64,000 bases of DNA, from NCBI RefSeq assembly GCF_013466785.1, contig NZ_CP059163.1, positions 1,240,001-1,304,000 on the forward strand, written 5' to 3'. This document shows positions 1 through 7,925 of this stretch, one piece after another. The number at the start of each line of letters is the position of its first letter. The first letter of the stretch is position 1. This DNA comes from Nocardioides marinisabuli. Its GTDB lineage: Bacteria > Actinomycetota > Actinomycetes > Propionibacteriales > Nocardioidaceae. The notes beneath the pieces were generated by a model. It saw only the letters and a list, made by a program, of their open reading frames with translations, was not told the origin of the DNA and made no database searches. The position numbers and the translations under genes were made by a program.

Positions 1-2
1 GC

Positions 3-440
3 TCCATCGGCGTCTCGAACTTCCAGCCCGCCCACCTCGAGCGGATCATCGCCGAGACCGGCGTCGTGCCCGCGGTCAACCAGATCGAGGTGCACCCCTA
101 CTTCACCAACGAGGAGGCGCGCGCCGCCTCGATCCGCCACGGCATCGAGGTCGAGGCCTGGTCGCCGATCGCCCAGGGCGCGGTGCTCTCCGACGAGACC
201 ATCGGCGAGATCGCGGCCGCCCACGGCAAGACCGTCTCGCAGGTCACCCTGCGCTGGCACGTCGAGCGCGGCGACATCGTCTTCCCCAAGTCGATGAAGG
301 AGGAGCGGATGCGCGAGAACTTCGACATCTTCGACTTCTCCCTCACCGCCGACGAGGTCGCGACGATCGCCGCCCTCGACCGCGGCGCCGACGGCCGTCG
401 CGGCCCGAACCCCGACGAGTTCGACTACGTCCCGGGCTGA
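3..440 (+). CDS. Aldo/keto reductase, C-terminal part
   Basis: The gene enters from the left edge, so only about 145 C-terminal residues are visible. They carry aldo/keto reductase landmarks: GVSNF near the start, NQIEVHP, WSPIAQG, and the cofactor-binding PKS motif (IVFPKSMKEERMREN) followed by the usual C-terminal helix. Such enzymes are cytosolic NADPH-dependent reductases of aldehydes and ketones; the substrate cannot be told from this part. The catalytic Asp, Tyr and Lys lie outside the window. It converges on the lipoprotein gene downstream. Confidence 0.9.
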   Translation, partial: SIGVSNFQPAHLERIIAETGVVPAVNQIEVHPYFTNEEARAASIRHGIEVEAWSPIAQGAVLSDETIGEIAAAHGKTVSQVTLRWHVERGDIVFPKSMKEERMRENFDIFDFSLTADEVATIAALDRGADGRRGPNPDEFDYVPG

Positions 441-475
441 GCCCCCCGCACGACCCGTACGCCGCCCGGCCCGCC

Positions 476-1103
476 TCAGGTGAGCCGGGCGGCGACGTCG
501 TCGGCCTCGGCGCGGGTCCAGCCGTCCCGCCGACCTGCAGGTCGCGCCGACCCCGTCGGCGACGCGCGGCAGCGCGACCAGGGTGCCGTCGACGACGACG
601 GCGAAGCGGCCCTCGGAGCCGACCAGCCCGCTCACCAGCTCGTCCAGCGCACCTGCTGCGGCCTCGTCGAGCGCGACCTGCACGGCGTACCCGCCGTCGA
701 CCTCGACCACCTCGACGCCCTCGACCCCGCCGTCGACGCCCGTGGGGCCGAGCAGGAAGCCGGCGCCGCGGGCGTCGCAGGCGAGCATCGCCTCGCCGCC
801 GGGCCCGTTGGCGCTCGGCGGCTTGCGCAGGCAGTCGAGGGCCTCGAGGCGGCGCGCGAGGGCGGGGTCGAGCCCGTCGGGGCTGCGTCCCTGCGCCGCG
901 AGCACCGGCCGGGCCTGGAAGGGCGCTGGCTCCCCCGCCGCGTCCTCCGACGGGCCGGCCGGGCTCGTCGGGGTGGGGGCCACGCCCTCACCGGGGCTGG
1001 GCTGGGAGGGCGAGGAGCCCTCGTCGGCGCAGCCGCCGACCACGACAGCCGTCAGCAGCAGGCCCACCAGACCCGTCAGCCCGGTCAGCCCCGTCGTACG
1101 CAT
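476..1103 (-). pseudogene. SecDF P1-head-like lipoprotein, frameshifted near its 3' end
   Basis: Reading from the ATG at 1103, the product starts MRTTGLTGL, has a hydrophobic signal peptide ending in the lipobox VGGC, then a Pro/Ser linker and a globular domain (GAGFLLGPTGVDGG, then GRFAVVVDGTLVALPRV) that resembles the P1 head of SecD. Past about residue 187 the frame runs on without a stop, while another frame gives a natural ending (WTRAEADDVAARLT, then TGA at 476-478). The span is 628 nt, one base more than a multiple of three. The break lies by a perfect 14-bp palindrome (531-544), so a read error is as likely as real decay. Homologues are exported lipoproteins of unknown role. Confidence 0.65.
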
Positions 1104-1138
1104 GCTCCGAGACTACGCGCGAGCAGGGAGCCGCAGGC

Positions 1139-1702
1139 TCAGCCGACGGTCACCTTGACCTCGTTGGAGGCGGTCTCGGAGTCGTTGTCGACGACCCGGA
1201 AGCGGTTCACGCCCTGCGCACTGGTCTGCACGTAGGTCGCGAAGGTCTCGTTGCTGACCACGGCGGTGACCGGGAAGTCCTGCCAGCCGCCGCTGACGAA
1301 CTTCTGCACCTGCAGCACCCGGCCCTCGCCGCCCGGGTAGACGCCGGTGAGGTCGATCTGGCCCATCGGGGCCACCTGGGTCTGCCCCGCAGACAGCGAG
1401 ATCTGGCCCTCGGCGTCGTCGCTCTTCGACGGCTCCTGGGTCGGCTCCTGGCTCGCGCTGGACCCCTCGCCCGGCTCGGCGGCCAGCGTGAGCAGCGGCC
1501 CCGAGGGGCCCTCGGTCTGCGAGGGGCGCGGCAGGTAGAGGGAGGCGGCGTCGGTCGCGGTGCTGGCGCCGGAGGAGCCGTCGATGCCCAGCACCCGGGT
1601 CACGGCCAGGGCGCCACCTCCGAGCACCAGACCGACGGCCAGGCCGACGCCGACCAGCGCGAGCAGCCCCGTCAGGACGGGGCGGTCGTCGTGCAGGGCC
1701 AC
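1139..1702 (-). CDS. Membrane-anchored protein with Ig-like C-terminal domain
   Basis: 187 residues. A short cytoplasmic N-terminus precedes one membrane segment (about residues 9-37, Leu/Val/Gly-rich), then a Ser/Thr/Pro/Glu-rich linker (residues 40-95). The compact C-terminal domain (ISLSAGQTQVAPMGQIDLTG to EVKVTVG) has the alternating pattern of a beta-sandwich, as in Ig-like domains that close with NEVKVTV. It is probably extracellular. I do not recognise a named family and see no catalytic motif. It is transcribed in the same direction as the lipoprotein gene downstream, 35 nt away. Confidence 0.7.
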   Translation of the reverse strand: MALHDDRPVLTGLLALVGVGLAVGLVLGGGALAVTRVLGIDGSSGASTATDAASLYLPRPSQTEGPSGPLLTLAAEPGEGSSASQEPTQEPSKSDDAEGQISLSAGQTQVAPMGQIDLTGVYPGGEGRVLQVQKFVSGGWQDFPVTAVVSNETFATYVQTSAQGVNRFRVVDNDSETASNEVKVTVG

Positions 1703-1792
1703 GGGGGTCTCCGTCGTCGTCTCGGCGAGCAGTCGCTGCTCATTGTCGCGGACAACGCGGCGCGGACCAAGCCGCGTCCCCGCGGGCAGCGG

Positions 1793-2218
1793 CTACAGGC
1801 CGCGCCTCCACACGATCTCCTCGTGCAGGTGCCGGCTGCGCCAGCCCTCGGCGGTGCGCACCAGCCGGTGGTGGTAGATCCCGCCGAGCTCCACGACCTT
1901 CTCGCCGCCGGCGCCGTCGCTCATCACCATCGGGTTGTGGAAGTACGCCGTCGTGGTCGCGGTGTCGCCCTCCAGGCGGGTCTCGACCTGGCCGAGCATG
2001 TGCATCCGGCGCAGGAAGAACGCCGGCAGCACCTCGGCCAGCCACGGCTTCACCTCGGCGTACCCGGCCGCGATGCCGCCGGAGGCGGTGTAGTCGATCT
2101 GGGCGTCGGGGGTGAAGACCGTGTCGAGCAGGTCCCACTCGCCGGTGTCGATGGCCCGGGTGTAGCGGGTCAGCACGTCTGCCGCCTCGAGCCGGTCGCT
2201 GATCTCTGGGAGGTCCAC
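1793..2218 (-). CDS. SnoaL-like / NTF2-fold protein (possible isomerase or hydratase)
   Basis: 141 residues beginning MDLPEISDRLEAADVLTRYTRAIDTGEWDLLDTVFTPDA, the usual opening of SnoaL_4-type NTF2 folds, with the later HNPMV and GIYHHRLVRTAEGWR strands of the family. I chose the GTG at 2218 because this opening matches the family; the longer reading from 2248 would start inside the operator. Members include steroid isomerases, hydratases and proteins without known activity. It diverges from a four-gene operon across a KstR-type operator, so a role in steroid breakdown is likely, by context only. Confidence 0.8.
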   Translation of the reverse strand: MDLPEISDRLEAADVLTRYTRAIDTGEWDLLDTVFTPDAQIDYTASGGIAAGYAEVKPWLAEVLPAFFLRRMHMLGQVETRLEGDTATTTAYFHNPMVMSDGAGGEKVVELGGIYHHRLVRTAEGWRSRHLHEEIVWRRGL

Positions 2219-2240
2219 GGTCGGAACTCTGGCACAGAAC

Positions 2241-2254
2241 TGAAACACGTTCTA
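2241..2254. promoter_or_regulatory. KstR-type operator (TNNAACNNGTTNNA)
   Basis: TGAAACACGTTCTA matches every fixed position of the KstR consensus, the TetR-family repressor of cholesterol catabolism. It sits between the divergent SnoaL-like gene and the luciferase-like oxidoreductase operon. A possible -10 box for the rightward genes, TATATT at 2253-2258, overlaps its edge, as expected for repression. No kstR gene lies in the window. Confidence 0.75.
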
Positions 2255-2291
2255 TATTTCGACAGGCTCAATAACCGAGGGAAGAGAGCAG

Positions 2292-3170
2292 ATGCGTTTC
2301 ACCTATGCCGAGGCGATGACCAGCATCGAGCACTACGCGCCGCTGGCCCAGGCCGCCGAGGCCGCCGGCTACACCTCGATGACGGTCGCGGACAGCCTCA
2401 TCTACCCCGAGGTGTCGGACTCGACCTACCCCTACACCGACACCGGCGACCGGGAGTTCCTGCAGGGCAAGGACTTCGTCGAGACGATGGTGATGTGCGC
2501 GCACCTCTTCGCGCTGACCACCACGCTGCGCCTGACGCCGTTCGTGCTCAAGCTGCCGGTGCGCCCGCCGGTGCTGGTGGCCAAGCAGGCCTCCAGCCTG
2601 GCCGCGCTGTCGGGCGACCGGCTCGGTCTCGGGGTGGGCCTCTCGCCGTGGCCGGAGGACTTCACCGCCATGGGCGTGCCGTGGGAGCGGCGCGGCAGGC
2701 GGATGGACGAGTGCCTCGACATCGTGCGCGGGCTGACCTCGGGCGAGTTCTTCTCCTACGACGGCGAGTTCTTCTCGATCGAGTCGATGCAGCAGCGGCC
2801 CGCCCCCGGGCGCCCGGTCCCGCTGCTGGTCGGCGGGCACGCCGACGCCGCGCTGCGCCGCGCGGTGCGCAAGGGCGACGGCTGGATGCACGCCGGCGGC
2901 GACGGCGAGGAGCTCGACCGGCTGCTGGCCCGGCTCTCCGAGATCCGCCGCGAGGAGGGCGACACCCGCGACGACTTCGAGGTGCACGTGATCTCCTACG
3001 ACGCCTACGACCCCGACGGCGTCAAGCGCCTCGAGGACAAGGGCGTCACCGACTGCATCGTCGGCTTCCGGGTGCCCTACATCAAGGGCCCCGACACCGA
3101 GCCGCTCGCGACCAAGGTCGAGCACCTCGAGCGGTACGCCGAGTCCGTCATCAGCCGGGTCGGCGCGTGA
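2292..3170 (+). CDS. LLM-class (F420- or flavin-dependent) oxidoreductase
   Basis: 292 residues forming one luciferase-like TIM barrel: MRFTYAEAMTSIEHYAPLAQ at the start, GDRLGLGVGLSPWPEDF with the typical G-x-G-x-G cofactor loop, and RPVPLLVGGHADAALRRAV. The shape fits F420-dependent oxidoreductases of actinobacteria. A ribosome-binding site (GGAAGAG, 2280-2286) precedes the ATG. It leads an operon behind a KstR-type operator. A counterpart in the mycobacterial KstR regulon is Rv3520c, a predicted F420-dependent oxidoreductase. Choice of FMN or F420 and the substrate are not decided by the sequence. Confidence 0.85.
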   Translation: MRFTYAEAMTSIEHYAPLAQAAEAAGYTSMTVADSLIYPEVSDSTYPYTDTGDREFLQGKDFVETMVMCAHLFALTTTLRLTPFVLKLPVRPPVLVAKQASSLAALSGDRLGLGVGLSPWPEDFTAMGVPWERRGRRMDECLDIVRGLTSGEFFSYDGEFFSIESMQQRPAPGRPVPLLVGGHADAALRRAVRKGDGWMHAGGDGEELDRLLARLSEIRREEGDTRDDFEVHVISYDAYDPDGVKRLEDKGVTDCIVGFRVPYIKGPDTEPLATKVEHLERYAESVISRVGA

Positions 3171-4360
3171 GCGGCCCGTCGCAGGAGCCGACCGAGGACC
3201 CCGGCTGGGACCTCACCGCACCGCTGCGCGAGGCGATCGCCGAGGGCGAGCACCTCGTCGCGACCGCCCCGTTCATCCGCACCGAGCAGGACCGCCTCGA
3301 GGGCTACGACTACCTCGCGGGCCGCATCCGGATGGCGATGCAGATGGCCTTCGACCACGACCTCGACCGGCCGCTGTTCATCAACGCCACCCACCAGTTC
3401 TCCCGCCAGGGCCTCGACAACCCCGATGCGGTCTACTTCAGCGCCTACCTGCGCGAGGGCGTCGAGTACGTCGTGCGCGGGCGGCGCGGCAGCTCGGCCG
3501 ACCTCTCGTTCCAGGTGATGGGCGGGGCCTACACCGCCGACTCCGCCGCCACCTCGCTGATGGCCTTCGACGACCGCGAGCTCGACGTGGCCCCCGACGG
3601 CTCCTTCGACTTCACCTACACCGCCGAGCCGGGCGCCAGGACCCTCATCGTGCGCGAGGTCTTCAACGACTGGGACACCGAGGAGCGCGGCACCCTCACG
3701 ATCGAGCGCACCGACACCCTGGGCCGCCCCGCCCGCGACCTGACCCGCGACCTGCTGGCCAAGCGGTACGACGTCGCCGCCCGCACCCTCACCGGCTCGA
3801 TCCGCACCTGGTTCGCCTTCCCGCACTGGTTCCAGTACGCCGAGCCGGTCAACACCCTCACCGCGCCCCAGCAGACCCCCGGCGGGCTGGCCTCGCAGCG
3901 CTCCTCGATCGGGCACTACGCGCTCGCCGAGGACGAGGCGATGATCGTGACGGTGCCGCGCTGCGACGACTGCAGCTACCAGGCGATCCAGGTCGGCTCC
4001 GACTGGTACGCCTCCACCGACTACGAGACCCACCAGACCTCGCTGACCAAGGCCCAGGCGGTCACCGACCCCGACGGGCTGATGCGCTTCGTCATCAGCG
4101 AGCACCCGCCCAGCGGCGACGCCGAGGCGCCGTACCTGGCCAACTGGCTGGAGACCACCGGGCACCGCACCGGCTCGATGATGCTGCGCTGGCAGCGCCT
4201 CGAGCGCGACCTCGGCCCCGACGACGGCCCGCGCGTGCAGGTCGTCCCGCTGGCCGAGGTGCCCGCGCACCTGCCCCACCTCGCCCCGCTCACCCCGCAG
4301 CAGCACGCCGAGCGGATCACCGCCCGGCAGCGCCACGTCGCCCGGAGGATGATCTCGTGA
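3167..4360 (+). CDS. DUF1214-like protein, Rv3531c-type
   Basis: 397 residues starting at a GTG that overlaps the previous stop (GTGA). The N-terminal half is helical. The segment ELDVAPDGSFDFTYTAEPGARTLIVREVFNDW, followed by GTLTIERTD, resembles the jelly-roll core of DUF1214 proteins. Four cysteines are present, two of them as CDDC. There is no signal peptide and no known catalytic motif. Its place before an SDR and a sulfotransferase-like gene matches Rv3531c in the mycobacterial cholesterol region. Function unknown; probably cytosolic and linked to steroid breakdown. Confidence 0.8.
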   Translation: MSGPSQEPTEDPGWDLTAPLREAIAEGEHLVATAPFIRTEQDRLEGYDYLAGRIRMAMQMAFDHDLDRPLFINATHQFSRQGLDNPDAVYFSAYLREGVEYVVRGRRGSSADLSFQVMGGAYTADSAATSLMAFDDRELDVAPDGSFDFTYTAEPGARTLIVREVFNDWDTEERGTLTIERTDTLGRPARDLTRDLLAKRYDVAARTLTGSIRTWFAFPHWFQYAEPVNTLTAPQQTPGGLASQRSSIGHYALAEDEAMIVTVPRCDDCSYQAIQVGSDWYASTDYETHQTSLTKAQAVTDPDGLMRFVISEHPPSGDAEAPYLANWLETTGHRTGSMMLRWQRLERDLGPDDGPRVQVVPLAEVPAHLPHLAPLTPQQHAERITARQRHVARRMIS

Positions 4361-5205
4361 CCCCCACCACCGCCACCACCCACGACACCTCGGTCGAGGA
4401 GCGCTACGAGCCGCAGCCGCTGCTGCGCGGCAGGGTCGTGGTGCTCTCCGGCGTCGGCCCCGGGCTGGGTCGCGCGCTGGGCGAGGAGGCGGCCCGGATG
4501 GGCGCCGACCTCGTGCTGGTCAGCCGCACCGAGTCGCGGCTGGAGAAGATGGCCGCGGTCGTGCGCGAGCTCGGGTCGCGCGCGCTGGTGGTGCCGACCG
4601 ACATCACCGACGAGGCCTCCCGCGCCGCGCTCGTGGAGCGGACCCTGGCGGAGTACGGTCGGGTCGACTGCCTCATCAACCACGCCTTCGCGATCCCCCC
4701 GATGGACCCGATCTCGACCATCCCGGTCGAGGAGCTGCGCCGCGCCAACGAGACCAACGTCTTCGCGCCGCTCTCGCTGACCGCCGCCTTCGCCGACGCG
4801 CTCGCCGCGGCGCCGGGGAAGCCGGGCGGGTCGGTCATCATGCTCAACTCCTGCGTGCGCTACTCCTCCCAGCCCGAGTACGCCGGCTACAAGCTCTCCA
4901 AGGGCGCGCTGGCGCACCTGGCCGAGTCGCTGGCCACCGAGCTCGGCCCGCGCGGCATCCGCGTCAACAGCGTCGCGCCGTCCTACATCTACGAGGACGT
5001 CAACAAGGCCTACTTCGACTGGATCGCCGCGGAGTCGGGGCGCACCCACGACGAGGTGTACGCCGAGAAGGCCGCCCCGACCGACCTGCAGCGGCTGGCC
5101 TCGCCGCAGGAGGTGGCCCGCGCGGCGCTTTTCCTGGCCACCGACCTGGCCTCGGCGGTGAGCGGGCAGACGCTCAACGTCGACTGCGGGGAGTTCCACT
5201 CGTGA
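4357..5205 (+). CDS. Short-chain dehydrogenase/reductase, Rv3530c-type
   Basis: 282 residues of classical SDR. A roughly 25-residue N-terminal extension precedes the Rossmann motif GVGPGLG (residues 32-38); the NNAG-like motif is altered to NHAF (108-111). The catalytic set Ser165, Tyr178, Lys182 is present in LNSCVRYSSQPEYAGYKLSK, and INVD-type strand NVDCGEFHS closes the fold. It should oxidise or reduce an alcohol/ketone with NAD(P). The ATG overlaps the upstream stop (ATGA) and its own stop overlaps the sulfotransferase start, so translation is coupled throughout the operon. Confidence 0.9.
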   Translation: MTPTTATTHDTSVEERYEPQPLLRGRVVVLSGVGPGLGRALGEEAARMGADLVLVSRTESRLEKMAAVVRELGSRALVVPTDITDEASRAALVERTLAEYGRVDCLINHAFAIPPMDPISTIPVEELRRANETNVFAPLSLTAAFADALAAAPGKPGGSVIMLNSCVRYSSQPEYAGYKLSKGALAHLAESLATELGPRGIRVNSVAPSYIYEDVNKAYFDWIAAESGRTHDEVYAEKAAPTDLQRLASPQEVARAALFLATDLASAVSGQTLNVDCGEFHS

Positions 5206-6362
5206 GCGGTGCCAACGTGATGACCCGCGAGCGCGCCGACGTCGGGTCCTACGACGACATCGCCGCCGCCGCGGTGCGCACCACCGGCCTCGACGACTTC
5301 GGGGGCGACGCCCACGAGGAGGGCCTGCGGGTGCTCGTCGAGGACCTGAACAGCCCCGAGGCGGGGCTGACCGGGCGCGGCAACTACTTCCAGCGCTCCG
5401 AGGTCAAGAGCGCGCTCGTGGGCCGGCTGCTCACCCAGGCCCAGTTCACCGCGCTGCCCCAGCACGCCGACGTACCGCTGGAGCGGCCGGTCTTCGTGAT
5501 GGGCCTGCCGCGCACCGGCACCACCGCGCTGCACCGGCTGCTGGTCTCCGACCCCGCCCACCAGGGCCTCGAGATGTGGCTGACCCAGTTCCCCCAGCCG
5601 CGCCCGCCGCGGGCGACGTGGGAGGCCGACCCGGTCTTCGCCGCGATGCAGGAGGCCTTCAGCGCCCACCACGTCGAGGACCCGGAGTACATGGGCATCC
5701 ACTACATGGACGCCACGTCGGTGGAGGAGTGCTGGCGGCTGCTGCGCCAGACCGGCAAGTCGAACTCGTACGAGTCGCTGGCCAACCTGCCGCGCTACAC
5801 CGACTGGCTGCGCGGCCAGGACTGGACCGACGCCTACGCGCGGCACCGCCAGAACCTGCAGCTGATCGGGATGAACGACCCCGAGAAGCGCTGGGTGCTG
5901 AAGAACCCCTCGCACATGACCGCCCTCGACGCGCTGATGAGCGTCTACCCCGACGCGCTGGTGGTCTACACGCACCGCGACCCGGTCACCTGCATCGCGT
6001 CGTCGTGCTCGCTGTCGGCGGCCACCACCGCCGGGCACTCCGACACCTTCGTCGGCGGCGTCGTCGGCCACACCCAGCTCGACCTGTGGTCGCGCGCCTT
6101 CCACGCCTTCCACGACGCCCGGCCCCGCTACGACCAGTCCCAGTTCGTCGACGTCGACTTCGCGGACCTCCAGGGCGACCCGCTCGGCACGGTGCGCGGC
6201 GTCTACGAGGCCTTCGGCATGACGCTCACGACCGAGGCCGAGGCGCGGGTGCGCGAGATCGACGCCGAGGCCCGCTCCGGCCACGCCCGCCCCAGCCACC
6301 AGTACTCGCTCAAGGACTACGGCCTCACCGAGACGAGGGTGCGCGACGCGTTCGCGCGCTGA
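5202..6362 (+). CDS. Sulfotransferase-family protein, Rv3529c-type
   Basis: 386 residues. The PAPS-binding loop is intact (GLPRTGTTALHRLL, from residue 101), as is the later 3'-phosphate strand VVYTHRDPVTCIAS. The N-terminal 90 residues (DDIAAAAVRTTGLDDFGGDAHEEGL, then RGNYFQRSEVKSALVGRLL) are typical of the long actinobacterial/steroid-linked subgroup. Members transfer sulfate from PAPS to hydroxyl groups, though few have been assayed. Last gene of the KstR-site operon; the GTG start overlaps the SDR stop. The stop codon lies in a hairpin shared with the convergent zinc-ribbon gene. Confidence 0.88.
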   Translation: MSGANVMTRERADVGSYDDIAAAAVRTTGLDDFGGDAHEEGLRVLVEDLNSPEAGLTGRGNYFQRSEVKSALVGRLLTQAQFTALPQHADVPLERPVFVMGLPRTGTTALHRLLVSDPAHQGLEMWLTQFPQPRPPRATWEADPVFAAMQEAFSAHHVEDPEYMGIHYMDATSVEECWRLLRQTGKSNSYESLANLPRYTDWLRGQDWTDAYARHRQNLQLIGMNDPEKRWVLKNPSHMTALDALMSVYPDALVVYTHRDPVTCIASSCSLSAATTAGHSDTFVGGVVGHTQLDLWSRAFHAFHDARPRYDQSQFVDVDFADLQGDPLGTVRGVYEAFGMTLTTEAEARVREIDAEARSGHARPSHQYSLKDYGLTETRVRDAFAR

Positions 6363-6385
6363 GCCGTCACCGGCGGCGCCTCAGC
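6358..6385. terminator. Bidirectional hairpin with stop codons in its arms
   Basis: GCTGAG (6358-6363) pairs with CTCAGC (6380-6385) over a 16-nt loop. The left arm holds the TGA of the sulfotransferase gene and the right arm the reverse stop of the zinc-ribbon gene. Short arms make this a weak terminator on its own, but the layout recurs at other convergent junctions in the window. Confidence 0.4.
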
Positions 6386-6500
6386 CGAGCGGCTCGCCCT
6401 CGCAGCAGTTCGCCTTGAACTTGCAGTGCGGGCAGAACCAGCGGGTGGCGATCGGGTCGAACTCGTGCCCGCAGGCCATGCAGGAGTAGTAGCCGCTCAT
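6381..6500 (-). CDS. Tiny zinc-ribbon protein (39 aa)
   Basis: 39 residues: MSGYYSCMACGHEFDPIATR, then WFCPHCKFKANCCEGEPLG. Two CxxC knuckles (Cys7/Cys10 and Cys23/Cys26) spaced as in a rubredoxin-like zinc ribbon, plus a vicinal Cys-Cys pair near the end. Nearly every residue is of a kind conserved in small actinobacterial zinc-ribbon proteins. Too small for an enzyme; a metal-binding or nucleic-acid-binding role is inference. It overlaps no other gene and lies 22 nt from the MFS gene. Confidence 0.75.
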   Translation of the reverse strand: MSGYYSCMACGHEFDPIATRWFCPHCKFKANCCEGEPLG

Positions 6501-6522
6501 GGTGGCCCAGCCTGCCACGCGA

Positions 6523-7821
6523 TCACCCCTCGTCGCGGGCGGCGCGCACCGCGCGCTCGGCGACGGCGTGCTCGTCGGTGCGGGCGTCGTAGGACCAGAA
6601 GTCGCGCAGCCACAGCGCGGTCGCGCCCACACCCGCGACGCAGGCGATGCCGCCGCTGGTGATCGAGCCGCGCACCGACCACAGGTCGGCGGTGACGCCC
6701 GCGCGCACCTGCCCGCCCAGCGGGCCCAGCGAGTAGGACAGCATCTCGATCCCGGCCAGGCGCCCGCGCATCCCCTCGGGGATGGTCTGGCTCCACACGA
6801 TCCCGCGGAAGACCCCGGAGACCATGTCGGCGGCGCCGGCCAGCGCGAAGAAGACCGCCACCAGCCAAAAGCTCGGCATCAGCCCGGCCAGCGCGATGCA
6901 CACGCCGTACGCCGCCGCGGCCAGCACGATCGCGCGGCCGTGGTGGTGGACCCGCCCGGTCCACCCCGACAACGCCGTGGCCACCAGCGCACCGACGGTC
7001 TCCGCGGAGTAGAGCAGCCCCAGCAGCTCGGGGGCCTCGAAGACGGTCTCGGCCAGCGCCGGGAAGAGCACCACCGGCATCGCCAGCAGCATCGCGGCGA
7101 TGTCGACGAGGTAGGTGCCGAGCAGGTCGCGGCGGGCCAGGGCGTAGCGCGCGCCCTGCACGACGCCGGCCAGGCTCGGCGGGGTGGTCTCCTCGCGGTG
7201 CGGGTAGGAGCGCATCGCCAGGTACATCAGGGTGGCCACCCCCAGCCCGACGACGTCGACCACGAAGCACCAGCCCAGCCCGACGTACGCGATCAGCAGG
7301 CCGCCGAGGGCCGGGCCGACGAGGACCCCGATCTCCATGCCGAGGCTGGTCAGGGCCTGCGCCGCCGGGATCTCGTCGTGACGCACGGTGCGCGGCATCA
7401 GCGCCTCGCGGGAGGGCCGCTGCATCGAGGAGGTCGAGGCGAGCACGGCCGCGAGCACGAAGACCAGCCACAGGTGCGGGTCGGGGCCGAAGGCACCGAA
7501 CGCGTTGGCGGCCAGCACCGCGGTGGCCACGGCCTGGGCCACGCCCGTGGCCACGAGCAGCCGCTTGCGGTCCACGTGGTCGGCCAGCGCGCCGCCGTAC
7601 AGCGCGAAGACCACCAGGGGCACCAGCTCGACGAGGCCGATCGCGCCGACGGCGAGGTTGGAGCCGGTGACCCGGTAGACCTGGAACGGGATGGCGACGT
7701 AGGTGACCATCGCGCCGAGGTAGAAGACGGTGCCGGCCACGAAGAGCAGCCGGAAGTCGCGCGAGGTGCGCAGCGGGGTCAGGTCGATGCGCAGCGCGCG
7801 CAGCCGCTCACCCCAGGACAT
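6523..7821 (-). CDS. MFS transporter (DHA-type efflux, enterobactin-exporter-like)
   Basis: 432 residues, about 12 membrane segments, opening MSWGERLRALRIDLTPLRTSRDFRLLFVAGTVFYLG. The loop between segments 2 and 3 carries GGALADHVDRKRLL, the MFS motif A (G-x-x-x-D-x-x-x-R-K/R). The sequence resembles EntS-like exporters of MFS_3. Located 85 nt after the P450 gene on the same strand; it could be the last gene of the oxidative operon or have its own promoter, since an inverted repeat (CACGCT-6-AGCGTG, 7839-7856) lies in the gap. Confidence 0.85.
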   Translation of the reverse strand: MSWGERLRALRIDLTPLRTSRDFRLLFVAGTVFYLGAMVTYVAIPFQVYRVTGSNLAVGAIGLVELVPLVVFALYGGALADHVDRKRLLVATGVAQAVATAVLAANAFGAFGPDPHLWLVFVLAAVLASTSSMQRPSREALMPRTVRHDEIPAAQALTSLGMEIGVLVGPALGGLLIAYVGLGWCFVVDVVGLGVATLMYLAMRSYPHREETTPPSLAGVVQGARYALARRDLLGTYLVDIAAMLLAMPVVLFPALAETVFEAPELLGLLYSAETVGALVATALSGWTGRVHHHGRAIVLAAAAYGVCIALAGLMPSFWLVAVFFALAGAADMVSGVFRGIVWSQTIPEGMRGRLAGIEMLSYSLGPLGGQVRAGVTADLWSVRGSITSGGIACVAGVGATALWLRDFWSYDARTDEHAVAERAVRAARDEG

Positions 7822-7881
7822 CGCCCACCACGACGGGCCACGCTGCCAGGAGCGTGACCCCGCCGCGAGTGGTTTTGCGCC

Positions 7882-7925
7882 GGGTCGGCGCGAGATCTGG
7901 GACGGGTCAGCGCGAGATGTGGGCC
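7882..7925. repeat. Two 22-bp tandem repeats at the end of the P450 gene
   Basis: Two units of 22 bp (7882-7903 and 7904-7925) agree at 19 positions. The right-hand unit contains the P450 stop codon (reverse of 7907-7909) and codes for DPAHISR; the left-hand unit is an untranslated copy, so the gene end seems to have been duplicated past its stop. Confidence 0.6.

Noticed and set aside
2219..2248. GTG at 2248 as the start of the SnoaL-like gene
   Set aside because: It falls inside the KstR-type operator and adds residues that are unlike the family; the GTG at 2218 is better.
2268..3125. 285-codon open frame antisense to the LLM oxidoreductase gene
   Set aside because: A GC-driven shadow; its composition is Gly/Val/His/Arg-rich without any domain, and the opposite strand codes for a recognisable enzyme.
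1691..3166. Long open frame running into the DUF1214-like gene from 1691
   Set aside because: The first part reads Arg/His/Gly-rich shadow sequence on top of the SnoaL-like and LLM genes; only the part from the GTG at 3167 has family sequence and coupling to the previous stop.
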